DNA from: Rhodobiaceae bacterium
GTDB lineage: Bacteria > Pseudomonadota > Alphaproteobacteria > Rhizobiales > NORP267
Reading direction: 5' to 3'
Assembly: GCA_020441905.1 (NCBI GenBank)
Contig: JAGRLG010000076.1
Coordinates: forward strand, 1-64,000
Length of the DNA stretch: 64,000 nucleotides
How positions within the stretch are numbered: the stretch's first letter is position 1; each line of letters starts with the position of its first letter. A program made the position numbers and the translations under genes. The notes beneath the pieces are model-generated. The model made no database searches, had not been told where the DNA came from, and worked only from the letters and a program-made list of their open reading frames with translations. This document shows, in pieces, positions 33,787 through 44,527 of the stretch.

Positions 33787-34713
33787 ATGGCTAATATTTC
33801 CGCCGCAGTGGTCAAGGAACTGCGCGACAAGACCGGCGCCGGCATGATGGACTGCAAGCAGGCGCTGTCCGAAACGGATGGCGATCTTGAAGCCGCGGTC
33901 GACTGGCTGCGCACCAAGGGTCTTGCCAAGGCGGCGAAGAAGGCGGGGCGTGTTGCCGCCGAGGGCCTGGTGGCGGTCGCCACCGACGGGCGGCGCGGCG
34001 CGGTGGTCGAGGTCAATTCCGAGACCGACTTCGTTGCCCGTAACGAGCAGTTTCAGGACATGGTGGCGAAGGTCGCCGACCTGGCGCTGGATGCCGGCGG
34101 CGATGTCGATGCCCTGGGCGGACTGACCTTTCATGGCGCCGCCAATTCCGTCAACGATCACATCAAGGAAATGGTGGCGTCGATCGGCGAGAACATGTCG
34201 CTGCGCCGCACCGCCGCCCTTGAGGTCAAGGATGGCGTCGTTGCCGCCTATGTCCACAACGCCATCGCGCCGGGCATGGGCAAGATCGGAGTGCTGGTGG
34301 CTCTGGAGTCGTCCGGCGATGCCGGCAAGCTGAGCGAGATCGGCAAGCAGGTGGCGATGCATGTCGCCGCGACTTCGCCGCTGGCGGTCAGCCCGGCGGA
34401 ACTCGACCCGGAAGTGGTCGAGCGCGAAAAGGCGGTGTTGGCGGAACAGGCCCGCGAATCCGGCAAGCCGGAAGAGATCATCGGCAAGATGGTCGAGGGG
34501 CGCATTCGCAAGTTCTACGAGGAAGTTGTGCTGCTCTCGCAGACCTTCGTCATCGATGGCGAGAATACCGTCGAGAAGGCGCTCAAGGCGGCCGAGGCCG
34601 ATGTCGGCGCACCGATCAAGGTCACCGGTTTCGTGCGTTACGCGCTGGGCGAAGGCGTCGAGCGCCAGGAAAGCGATTTTGCGGCGGAGGTCGCGGCCGC
34701 GGCCGGGCACTAG
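33787..34713 (+). CDS. tsf: Elongation factor Ts
   Basis: Nucleotide-exchange factor for EF-Tu, 308 residues. The N-terminal UBA-like domain has [19 protein letters not shown], the core has [13 protein letters not shown], contacting EF-Tu, followed by two similar subdomains and the dimerisation region. ATG 33787 follows AAGAGG; the upstream in-frame opening overlaps rpsB and is rejected. Placed directly after rpsB as in nearly all bacteria. Confidence 0.98.
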   Translation: MANISAAVVKELRDKTGAGMMDCKQALSETDGDLEAAVDWLRTKGLAKAAKKAGRVAAEGLVAVATDGRRGAVVEVNSETDFVARNEQFQDMVAKVADLALDAGGDVDALGGLTFHGAANSVNDHIKEMVASIGENMSLRRTAALEVKDGVVAAYVHNAIAPGMGKIGVLVALESSGDAGKLSEIGKQVAMHVAATSPLAVSPAELDPEVVEREKAVLAEQARESGKPEEIIGKMVEGRIRKFYEEVVLLSQTFVIDGENTVEKALKAAEADVGAPIKVTGFVRYALGEGVERQESDFAAEVAAAAGH

Positions 34714-34829
34714 GCTGACTTGTTGCCCGAAGCGGACGAATCGCGGACTAATCGCCAGTCGGACTTGGGGTTGCGCGCCATCGCGCGCAGGCAAATACCG
34801 TACCGCGCCAAGGGCGCAGCGAGGGCGGA

Positions 34830-35561
34830 GTGAGCGGCAGGCTTGCCTATAGCCGGGTGTTGCTGAAGGTCTCGGGCGAGGCCCTGATGGGTCCCGAGCC
34901 CTACGGCCTTCACATTCCCACCCTTGAGCGCATCTGCCGCGATGTCGCCGAGGCCGTCCGGCTCGGCGTCGAAGTTGCCCTGGTCGTCGGCGGCGGCAAT
35001 ATCTTTCGCGGCCTGTCGGGCGCGGCGGGCGGCATGGACCGCGCCAGCGCCGACTATATGGGGATGCTGGCGACAGTCATGAACGCGCTGGCGCTCCAGG
35101 ACATGCTGGAGAAGGTGGGTGCCCCGGCGCGCGCCATGTCGGCGCTGCCCATCGCCACGGTATGCGAACCCTTCACCCGCCCGCGCGCCTTGCGCCATCT
35201 CGACAAGGGCAGGGTGGTTGTGTTCGCCGGCGGTACCGGAAACCCGTTTTTCACCACCGATACGGCGGCGGCCCTGCGCGCGGTTGAAACCGGTTGCGAC
35301 GCCCTGTTCAAGGGAACGCAGGTCGATGGCGTCTATTCGGCCGACCCGCGCGCCGACGCCGCGGCGGTGCGATACGATCAGATAGGCTATGACGAAACCC
35401 TGGCCCGCAACCTGAAGGTGATGGACGGGGCGGCAATCGCCCTTGCCCGCGACAACCAGATGCCGATAATCGTTTTTTCGATCACGGCTGCGGGGTCTTT
35501 CGCCTCGGTGCTCAAGGGGGAAGGGACCTGTACGCTGGTTGGAAATGCGACCCGGTCCTGA
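34830..35561 (+). CDS. pyrH: Uridylate kinase
   Basis: Hexameric UMP kinase making UDP for nucleic acid and cell-wall precursor synthesis, 243 residues of the amino-acid-kinase fold. KVSGEALMG is the N-terminal phosphate-binding loop, [10 protein letters not shown] binds the nucleotide phosphates, and [13 protein letters not shown] and DGVYSADPR follow. The GTG at 34830, after GAGGGCGG, gives the usual [17 protein letters not shown]. Third gene of rpsB-tsf-pyrH-frr. Confidence 0.97.
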   Translation: MSGRLAYSRVLLKVSGEALMGPEPYGLHIPTLERICRDVAEAVRLGVEVALVVGGGNIFRGLSGAAGGMDRASADYMGMLATVMNALALQDMLEKVGAPARAMSALPIATVCEPFTRPRALRHLDKGRVVVFAGGTGNPFFTTDTAAALRAVETGCDALFKGTQVDGVYSADPRADAAAVRYDQIGYDETLARNLKVMDGAAIALARDNQMPIIVFSITAAGSFASVLKGEGTCTLVGNATRS

Positions 35562-35689
35562 TGGGCAGCAAGGATTTGCTACAGACGTGAAGATTTCGCC
35601 GCGCCCTGAGGGGAGTTGAGGCATGGGGGTGCCGGACGCCGCAAGGTGTGTCCGGCAAGGAAAGAACAGGCGAGAGGCGGGAGTTACCG

Positions 35690-36253
35690 ATGGCCGACGA
35701 CGAATTCGATATTGCCGATCTTGAACGGCGCATGCATGGCGCGTTCACTGCGCTGAAGGCGGAATTTTCCTCCCTTCGCACCGGACGGGCCTCTTCTTCC
35801 CTGGTCGAGCATATGCATATCGAAGCCTATGGCGCGCATATGCCGCTCAATCAGATGGCGACGATTTCGGTGCCCGAGCCGCGCATGATTTCAGTGCAGG
35901 TCTGGGACAAGGGCAATGTTGCCGCCGTCGATCGCGCCATTCGCGAATCCGACCTTGGGCTTAATCCCGTTGTCGACGGCACGACCCTGCGCCTGCCGAT
36001 TCCCGAGCTCAACGAGGAGCGGCGCAACGAGCTGGTCAAGGTGGCCCACAAATATGCCGAGCAGGCGCGCATCGCGGCGCGCAATGTTCGGCGCGACGGC
36101 ATGGAGCATCTCAAAAAACTCGAAAAGGATGCCCATATGAGCCAGGACGAACACCACGCCTGGGCCGAGGAGGTCCAGAAGCTGACCGACCGGACGATCA
36201 AGGAGATCGACGAAGCGCTTGGCAGCAAAGAGGCGGAGATCAAGCAGGTCTAG
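35690..36253 (+). CDS. frr: Ribosome recycling factor
   Basis: Splits post-termination ribosomes together with EF-G, 187 residues. Conserved [43 protein letters not shown], and the long C-terminal helix region [29 protein letters not shown] 35690 follows GAGGCGGGAG; the in-frame opening from 35648 adds a non-conserved tail and is rejected. Confidence 0.98.
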   Translation: MADDEFDIADLERRMHGAFTALKAEFSSLRTGRASSSLVEHMHIEAYGAHMPLNQMATISVPEPRMISVQVWDKGNVAAVDRAIRESDLGLNPVVDGTTLRLPIPELNEERRNELVKVAHKYAEQARIAARNVRRDGMEHLKKLEKDAHMSQDEHHAWAEEVQKLTDRTIKEIDEALGSKEAEIKQV

Positions 36254-36264
36254 CGACACGCGGG

Positions 36265-37062
36265 ATGCAAAAGTCCATGACGGCGGGGCACAAAATTGCA
36301 GGTCGGGCAGGGCCGGTTGCCGGCCCTCAGGCCGGGGCGGGCGGCGGCACGGTGCCGCGTCATGTCGCCATCATCATGGACGGCAATGGACGCTGGGCCT
36401 TGCGGCGCGGCATGAGCCGCACGCGGGGCCACCGCCACGGCATGGAAGCGGTGCGCCGGATTGTCCGCGAGGCCGGGGATCTGGGCATCGAGTATCTCTC
36501 GCTCTACGCCTTTTCATCCGAGAACTGGTCGCGGCCGGCTGGGGAAGTGCGCGAATTGATGGGGCTGCTGAAGCTCTTCATCCGCCGCGACCTGGCCGAA
36601 TTGCACGAGGCGAATGTCCGGGTGCGGGTGATCGGCCGGCGCGATGATCTGAAACCCGATATCCGGCGCCTGATCGAGGAATCGGAAGCGCTGACCGCAG
36701 CAAATAGCGGTCTCAATCTGATCGTCGCCTTCAATTACGGCGCCCAGGACGAAATCACCCGCGCGGTTCAGGATCTCGCTGGCCAGGTCAAGGAAGGCAC
36801 GATCGACCCGGCCGAAATCACCGCCGCCATGATCAGTCAGCGGCTCGACACGGCGGGGGTTCCGAACCCCGACCTGCTGATACGCACCAGCGGGGAGCGG
36901 CGCCTGTCCAATTTCCTGTTGTGGCAATGCGCCTATACCGAATTTGTCTTTGTCGACGAGTTGTGGCCCGATTTCACCGGGGCCACGTTGCGCGCGGCAC
37001 TGGAAGAATATGGCGGGCGCGAGCGCCGCTTTGGCGGACTGGCGGCCAAGGCCGCACCCTGA
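36265..37062 (+). CDS. uppS: Isoprenyl transferase (undecaprenyl diphosphate synthase)
   Basis: cis-Prenyltransferase producing the C55 lipid carrier for peptidoglycan and O-antigen, 265 residues. The catalytic Asp is in [12 protein letters not shown], followed by [25 protein letters not shown] and the substrate-binding [21 protein letters not shown]. The N-terminus before VPRHVAIIM is about 30 residues of Gly/Ala-rich tail; ATG 36277 is an alternative start. Followed 32 bp later by cdsA, the normal order. Confidence 0.96.
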   Translation: MQKSMTAGHKIAGRAGPVAGPQAGAGGGTVPRHVAIIMDGNGRWALRRGMSRTRGHRHGMEAVRRIVREAGDLGIEYLSLYAFSSENWSRPAGEVRELMGLLKLFIRRDLAELHEANVRVRVIGRRDDLKPDIRRLIEESEALTAANSGLNLIVAFNYGAQDEITRAVQDLAGQVKEGTIDPAEITAAMISQRLDTAGVPNPDLLIRTSGERRLSNFLLWQCAYTEFVFVDELWPDFTGATLRAALEEYGGRERRFGGLAAKAAP

Positions 37063-37094
37063 TTTTCAGATATTTTCCCGATCAGAGGATGCCG

Positions 37095-37943
37095 ATGGCA
37101 AAGGGCAAGGAGACTGGCGGCTTCGCCGGAAAGGAACTGCTGATCCGCATTGCCGCGGCGGCGGTGCTGGCGCCGGTGGCCCTCGCGGCGGTGTGGGCCG
37201 GCGACTGGATCTTTGCCCTGCTGTGTGCCGCCGGCGCGGTTATCGTCGTCCTCGAATGGTGGAAAATGTGCGGATATGGCGCCTCGACCGTCGAGGCCGT
37301 CGTCATCGCGCTGGCCTTTGCCGCCACAGCCTGGCTGGTTCTGACCTTCGAACTGCAAGGCGCCGTGGCCCTGTTCGCGGTCATGATCGCTGCGGGCGCG
37401 CTTTCGGGGCTGCTGCGCAAGGGGGGGAGCGGCTGGCGCGCGGCGGGCGTGGCCTATGCCGGGCTTGCCATGCTGGCCCTGCTGGTTATCCGCAATGATT
37501 ACGGCTTCGGCCTGGTCGGTGTAGTGTGGATCTTGGCGCTGGTCTGGGCCACCGATATTGCCGCCTATGGCGCCGGGCGCCTGATCGGCGGCCCCAAGAT
37601 CTGGCCCAGGGTTTCGCCAAAAAAGACCTGGGCGGGGCTGATTGGCGGCGTGGCCGCCGCGGCCGCCACGGGCTACGTGATCGCCAGCCAGCTAGCCGAA
37701 AGTCCGGCCGGGCTGATTGCCTTGATGAGCGCGGGCCTTGCAGTTGTGGCCCAAGCGGGCGATTTTATGGAGTCCGCGCTCAAGCGCCGGTTTGGCCAAA
37801 AGGATTCCGGAACGCTTATTCCCGGCCATGGCGGCCTGATGGACCGTGTCGATGGCCTGCTGGCGGTGGCCGTGGTCGCGGCGCTGATCGGCATCTGGCG
37901 CGAGGGGCCGGATCTGGCGGCACGGGGACTTTTGATCTGGTGA
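37095..37943 (+). CDS. cdsA: Phosphatidate cytidylyltransferase
   Basis: Integral membrane enzyme making CDP-diacylglycerol for phospholipid synthesis, about 282 residues with seven or eight hydrophobic segments. The C-terminal signature QAGDFMESALKRRFGQKDSGTLIPGHGGLMDRVDGL is complete, and WPRVSPKKTWAGLIGG precedes it. ATG 37095 is chosen since AGAGG lies 6 nt upstream; ATG 37089, two codons earlier, would touch that site. Part of the frr-uppS-cdsA-dxr-rseP-bamA series. Confidence 0.95.
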   Translation: MAKGKETGGFAGKELLIRIAAAAVLAPVALAAVWAGDWIFALLCAAGAVIVVLEWWKMCGYGASTVEAVVIALAFAATAWLVLTFELQGAVALFAVMIAAGALSGLLRKGGSGWRAAGVAYAGLAMLALLVIRNDYGFGLVGVVWILALVWATDIAAYGAGRLIGGPKIWPRVSPKKTWAGLIGGVAAAAATGYVIASQLAESPAGLIALMSAGLAVVAQAGDFMESALKRRFGQKDSGTLIPGHGGLMDRVDGLLAVAVVAALIGIWREGPDLAARGLLIW

Positions 37944-37953
37944 GGTCCAGTTG

Positions 37954-39174
37954 GTGAAACATATCCTGTCTTCCCCGTCCCCGAGGCTGGCTCCTGTCGA
38001 GGCGCCGCGCCGGGTCAGCGTGCTTGGCTCCACCGGATCGATCGGCCGCAACACCGCCGAAATACTGGCCGCCGCGCAGGGGCGTTTCGAGGTCGAGGCG
38101 CTCATTGCCAATTCGAATGCGGCCCTGCTGGCCGAACAGGCCCGCGCGCTGGGCGCTCGTATCGCGGTCGCCGCGGACGAGTCGGTCGGAGACGAGCTCA
38201 AGGCGCGGCTGGCGGGCAGCGGCATCGAGGCTGCCGCCGGGCGCAGCGCCGTTCTTGAGGCCGCCGCGCGCCCCGTCGACTGGATGATGGCAGCGATCGT
38301 CGGCATTGCCGGGCTGGAACCAACCATGTCCGCCATCGCCCAGGGCACCCGCATCGCGCTGGCCAACAAGGAGTGCCTGGTGTCGGCCGGGGCCTGCTTC
38401 ATGGCTGCGGCGCGACGGGCGAACTGCGCGATTATTCCGGTGGATTCAGAGCACAGCGCGATATTCCAGGCTCTCGGCGAGCGGCAGGGCAAGGAGGCGG
38501 AACGCATTATCCTGACTGCCTCGGGCGGGCCGTTCCGCACTTTTGGGGTTGAACAGATGGCGACCGTGACCCCCGAACAGGCCCTCAAGCATCCCAATTG
38601 GGACATGGGCGCCAAGGTCACCATCGATTCCGCCACCATGATGAACAAGGGACTTGAGCTGATCGAGGCCCATCATCTGTTCGGGCTGGAGGGCGGACGG
38701 ATCGACATCCTGGTCCACCCGGAGTCGGCGGTGCACGGCATGGTCGAATTCGCCGACGGATCGATCATTGCCCAGCTCGGCGCCCCGGACATGCGAACCC
38801 CGATCGCGGTGGCGCTGGCCTGGCCGGACCGCATGGCGGCTCCGGCGCGGCGGCTCGATCTGGTTGAGCTGGGCCGGCTGACATTCGAAGCCCCGGACGA
38901 GAAGCGTTTTCCTTCGCTTCGCATTGCCCGCGAGGCCCTTGGCGAGGGGCCTGTGGCGACCGCGATTCTCAATGCCGCAAACGAGATCGCGGTTCCCGCG
39001 TTCCTAGCCGGCCGGATCGGCTTCCTCGATATCCCGGCGGTGGTGGAGCGGACGCTCGAGAGGCACGCCGGCGATTTCTCCGGCGCGGCGGACAGCCTCG
39101 AAGGAGTGTTGGAATTCGACCGTCTGGCGCGCGCAACGGCGAGCGAGCTTACCGCCTCGCTTTCACAGGACTGA
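37954..39174 (+). CDS. dxr: 1-deoxy-D-xylulose-5-phosphate reductoisomerase
   Basis: Second enzyme of the non-mevalonate (MEP) isoprenoid pathway, using NADPH and a divalent metal; about 406 residues. NADPH-binding VSVLGSTGSIGRNTAEIL near residue 20, NKECLVSAG, metal ligands in VDSEHSAIFQAL, the catalytic loop SGGPFR, and WDMGAKVTIDSATMMNKGLE. Start: GTG 37954 with GAGG 8 nt upstream, or the adjacent TTG 37951. The gene follows cdsA by 10 bp and supplies precursors for uppS nearby. Confidence 0.96.
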   Translation: MKHILSSPSPRLAPVEAPRRVSVLGSTGSIGRNTAEILAAAQGRFEVEALIANSNAALLAEQARALGARIAVAADESVGDELKARLAGSGIEAAAGRSAVLEAAARPVDWMMAAIVGIAGLEPTMSAIAQGTRIALANKECLVSAGACFMAAARRANCAIIPVDSEHSAIFQALGERQGKEAERIILTASGGPFRTFGVEQMATVTPEQALKHPNWDMGAKVTIDSATMMNKGLELIEAHHLFGLEGGRIDILVHPESAVHGMVEFADGSIIAQLGAPDMRTPIAVALAWPDRMAAPARRLDLVELGRLTFEAPDEKRFPSLRIAREALGEGPVATAILNAANEIAVPAFLAGRIGFLDIPAVVERTLERHAGDFSGAADSLEGVLEFDRLARATASELTASLSQD

Positions 39175-39183
39175 TTGGAAACC

Positions 39184-40329
39184 ATGGATTTTCTGGCGCC
39201 GCTGAGCTGGCTGAACGACACCGTGATCGGCTATCTGTTGCCTTTCGTTTTCGTTCTGACCATCGTCGTGTTTTTCCACGAGCTTGGACATTTTCTTGTC
39301 GCGCGCTGGTGCGGTGTCGCGGTGAAGGTGTTTTCGATCGGATTCGGGCCGGAGATCTTCGGCTGGACCGATGGCAAGGGCACGCGCTGGCGCGTTTCCT
39401 GGGTGCCGCTTGGCGGCTATGTGAAATTTCTCGACGACGAGAATGTCACCAGCGCCGCGCCCCATGCCGCCGCCGATAGCCTGAGCGAAGCGGAACGCGC
39501 CGGCAGTTTCCACCTCAAGCCGCTGCGCAGCCGCGCCGCCGTCGTCGCCGCCGGCCCGATCGCCAATTTCATTCTCGCGATCGCCATCTTCACCGTCATC
39601 TTTTCGGTGTTCGGGCGCACCGTTCTTGAGCCCATGGTGGACCAGGTTGCTCCCGACAGCGCGGCCGCCGAGGCCGGGTTCCAGCCTGGCGACGTGGTGC
39701 GTTCGATCAACGGCGATGCAATCGAGAGCTTTTCCGACATGCAGCGCATCGTCTCGGTCAGCGCCGGCGTGCGGCTGCAGATCGAGATTGAGCGCAACGG
39801 CCAGCCCCTGACCCTGGTGGCGGTGCCGCGCATGCAGGAAATTAGCGACAATTTCGGCAACAAGCAGCGAATCGGCCTGCTTGGCCTGTCTCGAACCTCG
39901 ACCGGGGAAAACAGGCGGCTGGAACGGTTTTCGGTTCCCAGCGCTTTTGTCCTCGCGGTCAAGGAGACGTGGTTTTTTGTCGCGCGGACCATGGGCTACC
40001 TCTATGACGTGGTCGCCGGGCGGCAGGCCGCGGACCAGCTTGGCGGACCGATCCAGATCGCGCAGGTTTCGGGGCAGGTCGCTTCCGTTGGCCTGCTGGC
40101 GCTGATCAATCTGTCGGCGGTGTTGTCGATAAGTATCGGATTACTGAACCTGTTTCCGATCCCGATGCTCGACGGCGGGCATCTGCTCTATTACGGCATT
40201 GAGGGGCTGCGCGGGCGCCCCTTGAGCGAAAGGGCCCAGGAATTCGGCTTCCGGATCGGCCTCATGATCGTATTGGGCCTTATGATATTGGCGACGTGGA
40301 ACGATCTCGTCCGCCTACAGGTTTTGTAA
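39184..40329 (+). CDS. rseP: Site-2 zinc metalloprotease RseP
   Basis: Inner-membrane protease that cleaves anti-sigma factors and remnant signal peptides, 381 residues. Zinc motif HELGH at residues 32-36 in the first transmembrane segment, one PDZ domain (VDQVAPDSAAAEAGFQPGDVVRSINGD, about residues 145-230), and the second metal-binding motif in NLFPIPMLDGGHLL in the third hydrophobic segment. ATG 39184 is used; the TTG at 39175 in the same frame is less likely. Placed before bamA as in most Proteobacteria. Confidence 0.97.
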   Translation: MDFLAPLSWLNDTVIGYLLPFVFVLTIVVFFHELGHFLVARWCGVAVKVFSIGFGPEIFGWTDGKGTRWRVSWVPLGGYVKFLDDENVTSAAPHAAADSLSEAERAGSFHLKPLRSRAAVVAAGPIANFILAIAIFTVIFSVFGRTVLEPMVDQVAPDSAAAEAGFQPGDVVRSINGDAIESFSDMQRIVSVSAGVRLQIEIERNGQPLTLVAVPRMQEISDNFGNKQRIGLLGLSRTSTGENRRLERFSVPSAFVLAVKETWFFVARTMGYLYDVVAGRQAADQLGGPIQIAQVSGQVASVGLLALINLSAVLSISIGLLNLFPIPMLDGGHLLYYGIEGLRGRPLSERAQEFGFRIGLMIVLGLMILATWNDLVRLQVL

Positions 40330-40485
40330 GAAATCGTTGGTTTATTTTACCAATTGCCTGTTTGCATCCCCCGAAAAAGCCTGTAAAACCTCTCCATCGA
40401 CGCCGTCTTTCGCCAATTGCATGGCGGGACGGTCTTTGCGCGCATGGCGCGCTCGGGGGAGCGGGATAGAGGGAAGTACGTCCGC

Positions 40486-42852
40486 ATGTCGCGATTCTTG
40501 ATGTTTTTCAGGGGGCTTACCGCCGCTCTGGTGATGGTGCTGGCCGTGTCCGGCACCGCGGCAATTGCGGTCGCGGTGAGCACGGACGCGGCGCAGGCGC
40601 AGAGCACCGTGATCCAGCGAATCGACGTGCAGGGCAATCGCCGTGTCGAATCCGCCGCCATCATCTCCTATCTGACGATCTCGGTCGGCGAGCGCTATGA
40701 CGCCTTCAAGGTCGATCAGTCGTTCAAGGCGCTGTTTGCCTCGGGCCTGTTTTCCGACGTCAAGATCACCCTTCAGCGCACGACGCTGGTGGTTGCGGTG
40801 GTCGAGAATCCGATCATCAACCGCGTTGCCTTCGAAGGGAATCGCAAGCTCACCGACAAGACGCTGGAAAACGAGGTGCAGTCGCGTCCGCGCGTCGCGC
40901 TGACCAGCACGCGGGTGCAGAGCGACGTTCAGCGCATTCTGGTGCTGTACCGGCGCTCGGGGCGCTTCAATGCCACCGTCGAGCCCAAGATCATCGACCT
41001 GGGTCAGAATCGGGTCGACCTGGTGTTTGAGATCAGCGAAGGCGGCAAGACCGGCGTGTCGCGCATCAATTTCATCGGGAACCGGGCGTTCTCCGATCGC
41101 GCGCTGCGCAAGATCGTGAGCACCGGTGAAACCGGACTTCTCAGTTTCCTGCGCTCCAACGACGTTTATGATCCCGACCGCCTGGCCCATGACACCGAAC
41201 TGTTGCGGCGCCACTACCTGCGCAGCGGATATGCCGATTTCCGGGTGGTTTCGGCGGTTGCCGATCTCGACCAGCAGAGCAATGCGTTCTTCATCACCAT
41301 CACCGTGGATGAAGGCGAGCGCTACAAGTTCGGCGCCATCGAGATCGAATCCAATGTCCGGGCGCTTGATCCCAATCTGCTGCGCGGCGCAGTGCATACC
41401 TATGAGGGCAACACCTACAATCTCGAACTCATCGACCGCACGCTCGAAGACCTGACCCTGGAAGTTTCAAAGCTGGGCTACGCCTTTGCGCAGATCGTTC
41501 CGCGCGGCGACCGCGACGCTTCCGGCAAGCTGGTTTCCATCACCTATGTCATCGATGAAGGCCCCCGGGTCTATATCGAGCGCATCGATGTGCGCGGCAA
41601 CACGCGCACCCAGGACCGCGTGATCCGGCGCGAATTCGATCTTGTCGAGGGCGATCCCTATAACCGGGTGCTGATCGAGCGCGCCAAGCGGCGGTTGAAC
41701 GGCCTCGACTTCTTCAAGGAAGTCAAGATCCGCAACGAGCCGGGCAGTGCGCGCGACCGCGTCATTGTCGTCATCGATGTCGAGGAAGAGGCGACAGGCA
41801 GCTTCGCGGCCGGTGTCGGCTACTCGACCAGTGACGGTATTCTCGGCGACGTTTCGATCACCGAACGCAACCTGCTGGGCCGCGGCCAGTTCATCCGGCT
41901 GGCGCTGAGCGGCAGCTCCAAGCGCACCGACATCGATTTCTCCTTTACCGAGCCCTATTTCATGGATCGCCGCCTTGCCGCCGGCATCGATCTGTTCTCG
42001 CGTGAACTCGATTTGTCCGACGAGTCGGCATTCAAGAGCACGCGCCAGGGCGGCGGTGTGCGGTTCGGCTTCCAGATCACGCCCGAACTGTCGGTCAACA
42101 CGCGCTATGTCTTCACCGCCGAGAGGACCACGCAAGGGGCGACAACGACGGCGACTTCGGCCGCCGTGCTTGCCGAACTGGGAACCGACTATATTTCACA
42201 GGTCGGATACACCGTCCGCTACGATACCATCGACAACAAGAAGGACCCGCGAAACGGTATCTACGCCTCGTTCTCGCAGGATGTGGCCGGCCTTGGCGGC
42301 ACGGTGAATTTCATCCGCACGACGGCTGAAGCCCGGGTCTATCACGAGATTGTTGCCGATATCGTCGCCTTGCTGAGGGTCGAGGGCGGCCATATTGCCG
42401 GCTTCGGCAGCAAGGATGTCCGTATCTCCGACGCCTTCTTCAAGGGCGGCGAGACTATTCGCGGCTTTGCCCGTGGCGGCATCGGGCCGCGCGACGCGGC
42501 GGTCATGAACCAGCTCGGCGGCAAGGTCTATGCCGTCGCCTCGGCGGAATTGCAGTTCCCGATTCCCTTCGTCCCCGATGAACTCGGCTTCCGTGGCGCC
42601 GTATTTGCCGATGCCGGCACGGTGTTCGACACCGATACCAAGGGCAAGCTGTTCGATACCAATGGCGACGGTATTATCGATGCCGGTCCGATCACGGTGC
42701 TCGATTCCAGGGCGATACGCTCATCGGTCGGCGCCAGCCTTCTTTGGAACTCGCCATTCGGACCGTTGCGGGTCGACTATGCCTATGTCCTGTCAAAGCA
42801 GTTCTTTGACGCGGAAGAGTCGTTCCGGTTCGGGGCTGGTACAAGATTCTAG
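40486..42852 (+). CDS. bamA: Outer membrane protein assembly factor BamA
   Basis: Essential outer-membrane insertase, 788 residues. Signal peptide to about residue 37 (FRGLTAALVMVLAVSGTA...AQA cut before QSTV), then five POTRA repeats, recognisable by IDVQGNRRVES, VAFEGNRKLTD, INFIGNRAFSD and IDVRGNTRTQD, and a 16-strand barrel from about residue 430 with RGFARGGIGPRD (the L6 RGF motif). It ends in aromatic F (GAGTRF), the usual outer-membrane sorting end. The ATG at 40486 gives a complete signal peptide; upstream in-frame ATGs only extend it. Confidence 0.97.
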   Translation: MSRFLMFFRGLTAALVMVLAVSGTAAIAVAVSTDAAQAQSTVIQRIDVQGNRRVESAAIISYLTISVGERYDAFKVDQSFKALFASGLFSDVKITLQRTTLVVAVVENPIINRVAFEGNRKLTDKTLENEVQSRPRVALTSTRVQSDVQRILVLYRRSGRFNATVEPKIIDLGQNRVDLVFEISEGGKTGVSRINFIGNRAFSDRALRKIVSTGETGLLSFLRSNDVYDPDRLAHDTELLRRHYLRSGYADFRVVSAVADLDQQSNAFFITITVDEGERYKFGAIEIESNVRALDPNLLRGAVHTYEGNTYNLELIDRTLEDLTLEVSKLGYAFAQIVPRGDRDASGKLVSITYVIDEGPRVYIERIDVRGNTRTQDRVIRREFDLVEGDPYNRVLIERAKRRLNGLDFFKEVKIRNEPGSARDRVIVVIDVEEEATGSFAAGVGYSTSDGILGDVSITERNLLGRGQFIRLALSGSSKRTDIDFSFTEPYFMDRRLAAGIDLFSRELDLSDESAFKSTRQGGGVRFGFQITPELSVNTRYVFTAERTTQGATTTATSAAVLAELGTDYISQVGYTVRYDTIDNKKDPRNGIYASFSQDVAGLGGTVNFIRTTAEARVYHEIVADIVALLRVEGGHIAGFGSKDVRISDAFFKGGETIRGFARGGIGPRDAAVMNQLGGKVYAVASAELQFPIPFVPDELGFRGAVFADAGTVFDTDTKGKLFDTNGDGIIDAGPITVLDSRAIRSSVGASLLWNSPFGPLRVDYAYVLSKQFFDAEESFRFGAGTRF

Positions 42853-42933
42853 GCGTGCGGCTTGCCGCCGTACCAGCCATTTCCATCCGGCGCGGGCCTG
42901 GTAGCGGCGCGCGGGCAATCGATCGAGCGGCCC

Positions 42934-43986
42934 ATGAGTGATCCCGTTTTCTTTCGGCGACAGGGTCCGTTTTCGGTAGCTGAACTGGCGGCCTGGACGG
43001 GTGCGAAAATTGCCGGCGGCGGCGATGGCAGCCGCCAGGTGCGCGATATAGCGCCGCTGGACTGCGCCGGGGCCGACGATCTGGCCTATTTCGAGAACCC
43101 GGCCTATCTCGACCAATTATCGGCGACGCGGGCCGGTATATGCCTTCTGGCGGAGAAATATGCCTCGCGCGCGCCTGAGGGCGCGGTGTTGCTCATTGCC
43201 GCAGAGCCCTATCGCGCCTATGCCGAAATCGGCGCCCGGTTTTATCCCGAGGCGCTTCGCCCTCTTGGAGCCTGGGGCGGCAGCGGCGTTGCGCCCGGCG
43301 CGCATGTCCATGAAAGCGCCCGTCTCGAAAGCGATGTAACCGTCGAGCCAGGAGCCGTTGTCGGCGCGGGGGCGCAGATCGGCTCGGGCAGCTGCATCGG
43401 GGCGGGAGCCATTGTCGGCAGCAATGTGCGGATCGGGCGTAATTGCTCGATATCTCCCGGCGCCAGCCTGCTCCACGCCCTGGTCGGCGACCGGGTCATC
43501 GTTCACCCCGGGGTGCGTATCGGACAGGACGGTTTTGGCTTTGCCATGGGCGGCCAGGGGCATGCCAAGATCGTCCAGACCGGCCGTGTCGTGATTCAGA
43601 ACGATGTCGAGATTGGCGCCAATACGACCATCGACCGCGGTGCGAGCCGCGATACCGTTATCGGCGAGGGAACCAAGATCGACAATCAGGTGCAGATTGG
43701 CCATAACGTCGTTGTCGGCCGCCATTGCATTATCGTGGCGCAGAGTGGAATTTCCGGCAGCACCGAACTGGGGGATTTCGTTGCCATCGGTGGCCAGGTC
43801 GGGATTCTCGGCCATGTCAAGATTGGCGCCGGGGCCCAGATCGCGGCATCGAGCCGGGTCAGGGACGATGTTCCGGCCGGCGAAAGATGGGGCGGCACGC
43901 CGGCAAAACCGGTCCGTATCTGGTTCCGGGAAATGACCGCGCTGAAACGGCTGGGTGAAAGCGACCGGCCCAAAAAGGGTAGCTGA
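42934..43986 (+). CDS. lpxD: UDP-3-O-(3-hydroxyacyl)glucosamine N-acyltransferase
   Basis: Third step of lipid A synthesis, adding the N-linked acyl chain; 350 residues, standard for LpxD. N-terminal uridine-binding domain, then a left-handed beta-helix of hexapeptide repeats ([18 protein letters not shown] onward). The catalytic His is in [10 protein letters not shown], and [19 protein letters not shown] is conserved. ATG 42934 gives [13 protein letters not shown]; the upstream opening to 42862 is not conserved. No skp gene lies between bamA and lpxD. Confidence 0.96.
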   Translation: MSDPVFFRRQGPFSVAELAAWTGAKIAGGGDGSRQVRDIAPLDCAGADDLAYFENPAYLDQLSATRAGICLLAEKYASRAPEGAVLLIAAEPYRAYAEIGARFYPEALRPLGAWGGSGVAPGAHVHESARLESDVTVEPGAVVGAGAQIGSGSCIGAGAIVGSNVRIGRNCSISPGASLLHALVGDRVIVHPGVRIGQDGFGFAMGGQGHAKIVQTGRVVIQNDVEIGANTTIDRGASRDTVIGEGTKIDNQVQIGHNVVVGRHCIIVAQSGISGSTELGDFVAIGGQVGILGHVKIGAGAQIAASSRVRDDVPAGERWGGTPAKPVRIWFREMTALKRLGESDRPKKGS

Positions 43987-44052
43987 ACCGGCGCCGCCGG
44001 TGACGAGGGCTGAACGAAGCGTTTTATTTTCGGTTGGTGGGGGCGAAAGGCA

Positions 44053-44517
44053 ATGGCAGACGAAATGAGCGGGCAGATGAATAGTGCCGATATCATGCGG
44101 ATCCTCGAACTGCTGCCGCATCGCTACCCGTTTCTTCTTGTCGACAGGATTCGCGACATATCGGGCGATGATTCCTGTGTCGGGATCAAGAATGTAACGA
44201 TCAACGAACCGCATTTTCAGGGGCATTTTCCGGCACAGCCCATTATGCCCGGCGTGCTGATCGTCGAAGGCATGGCGCAGACCGCGGGCGCCTTGTGCGT
44301 CAACAGCCTGGGCATGAACGGCAGCGCGAAACTGGTGTATTTCATGTCGATCGACGGCGCCCATTTCCGCAAGCCCGTGGTGCCCGGCGATACGCTGGAA
44401 TACTGGGTCAAGAAGCTGCGCCGCCGCGGCACGGTCTGGAAATTCGCCTGCGAGGGGCGGGTCGATGGCGTGCGTGTGGCCGACGCCGAATTAACAGCCA
44501 TGATTGTCGATGCTTGA
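44053..44517 (+). CDS. fabZ: 3-hydroxyacyl-[acyl-carrier-protein] dehydratase FabZ
   Basis: Dehydrates 3-hydroxyacyl-ACP in fatty acid elongation; a hotdog-fold protein of 154 residues. [13 protein letters not shown], catalytic His58 in [14 protein letters not shown] and Glu72 in VEGMAQ are all present. Sits between lpxD and lpxA, where it shares the 3-hydroxyacyl-ACP pool with lipid A synthesis. The ORF runs past the lpxA upstream region but ends before the chosen lpxA start. Confidence 0.97.
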   Translation: MADEMSGQMNSADIMRILELLPHRYPFLLVDRIRDISGDDSCVGIKNVTINEPHFQGHFPAQPIMPGVLIVEGMAQTAGALCVNSLGMNGSAKLVYFMSIDGAHFRKPVVPGDTLEYWVKKLRRRGTVWKFACEGRVDGVRVADAELTAMIVDA

Positions 44518-44527
44518 GCGCCTGGCC

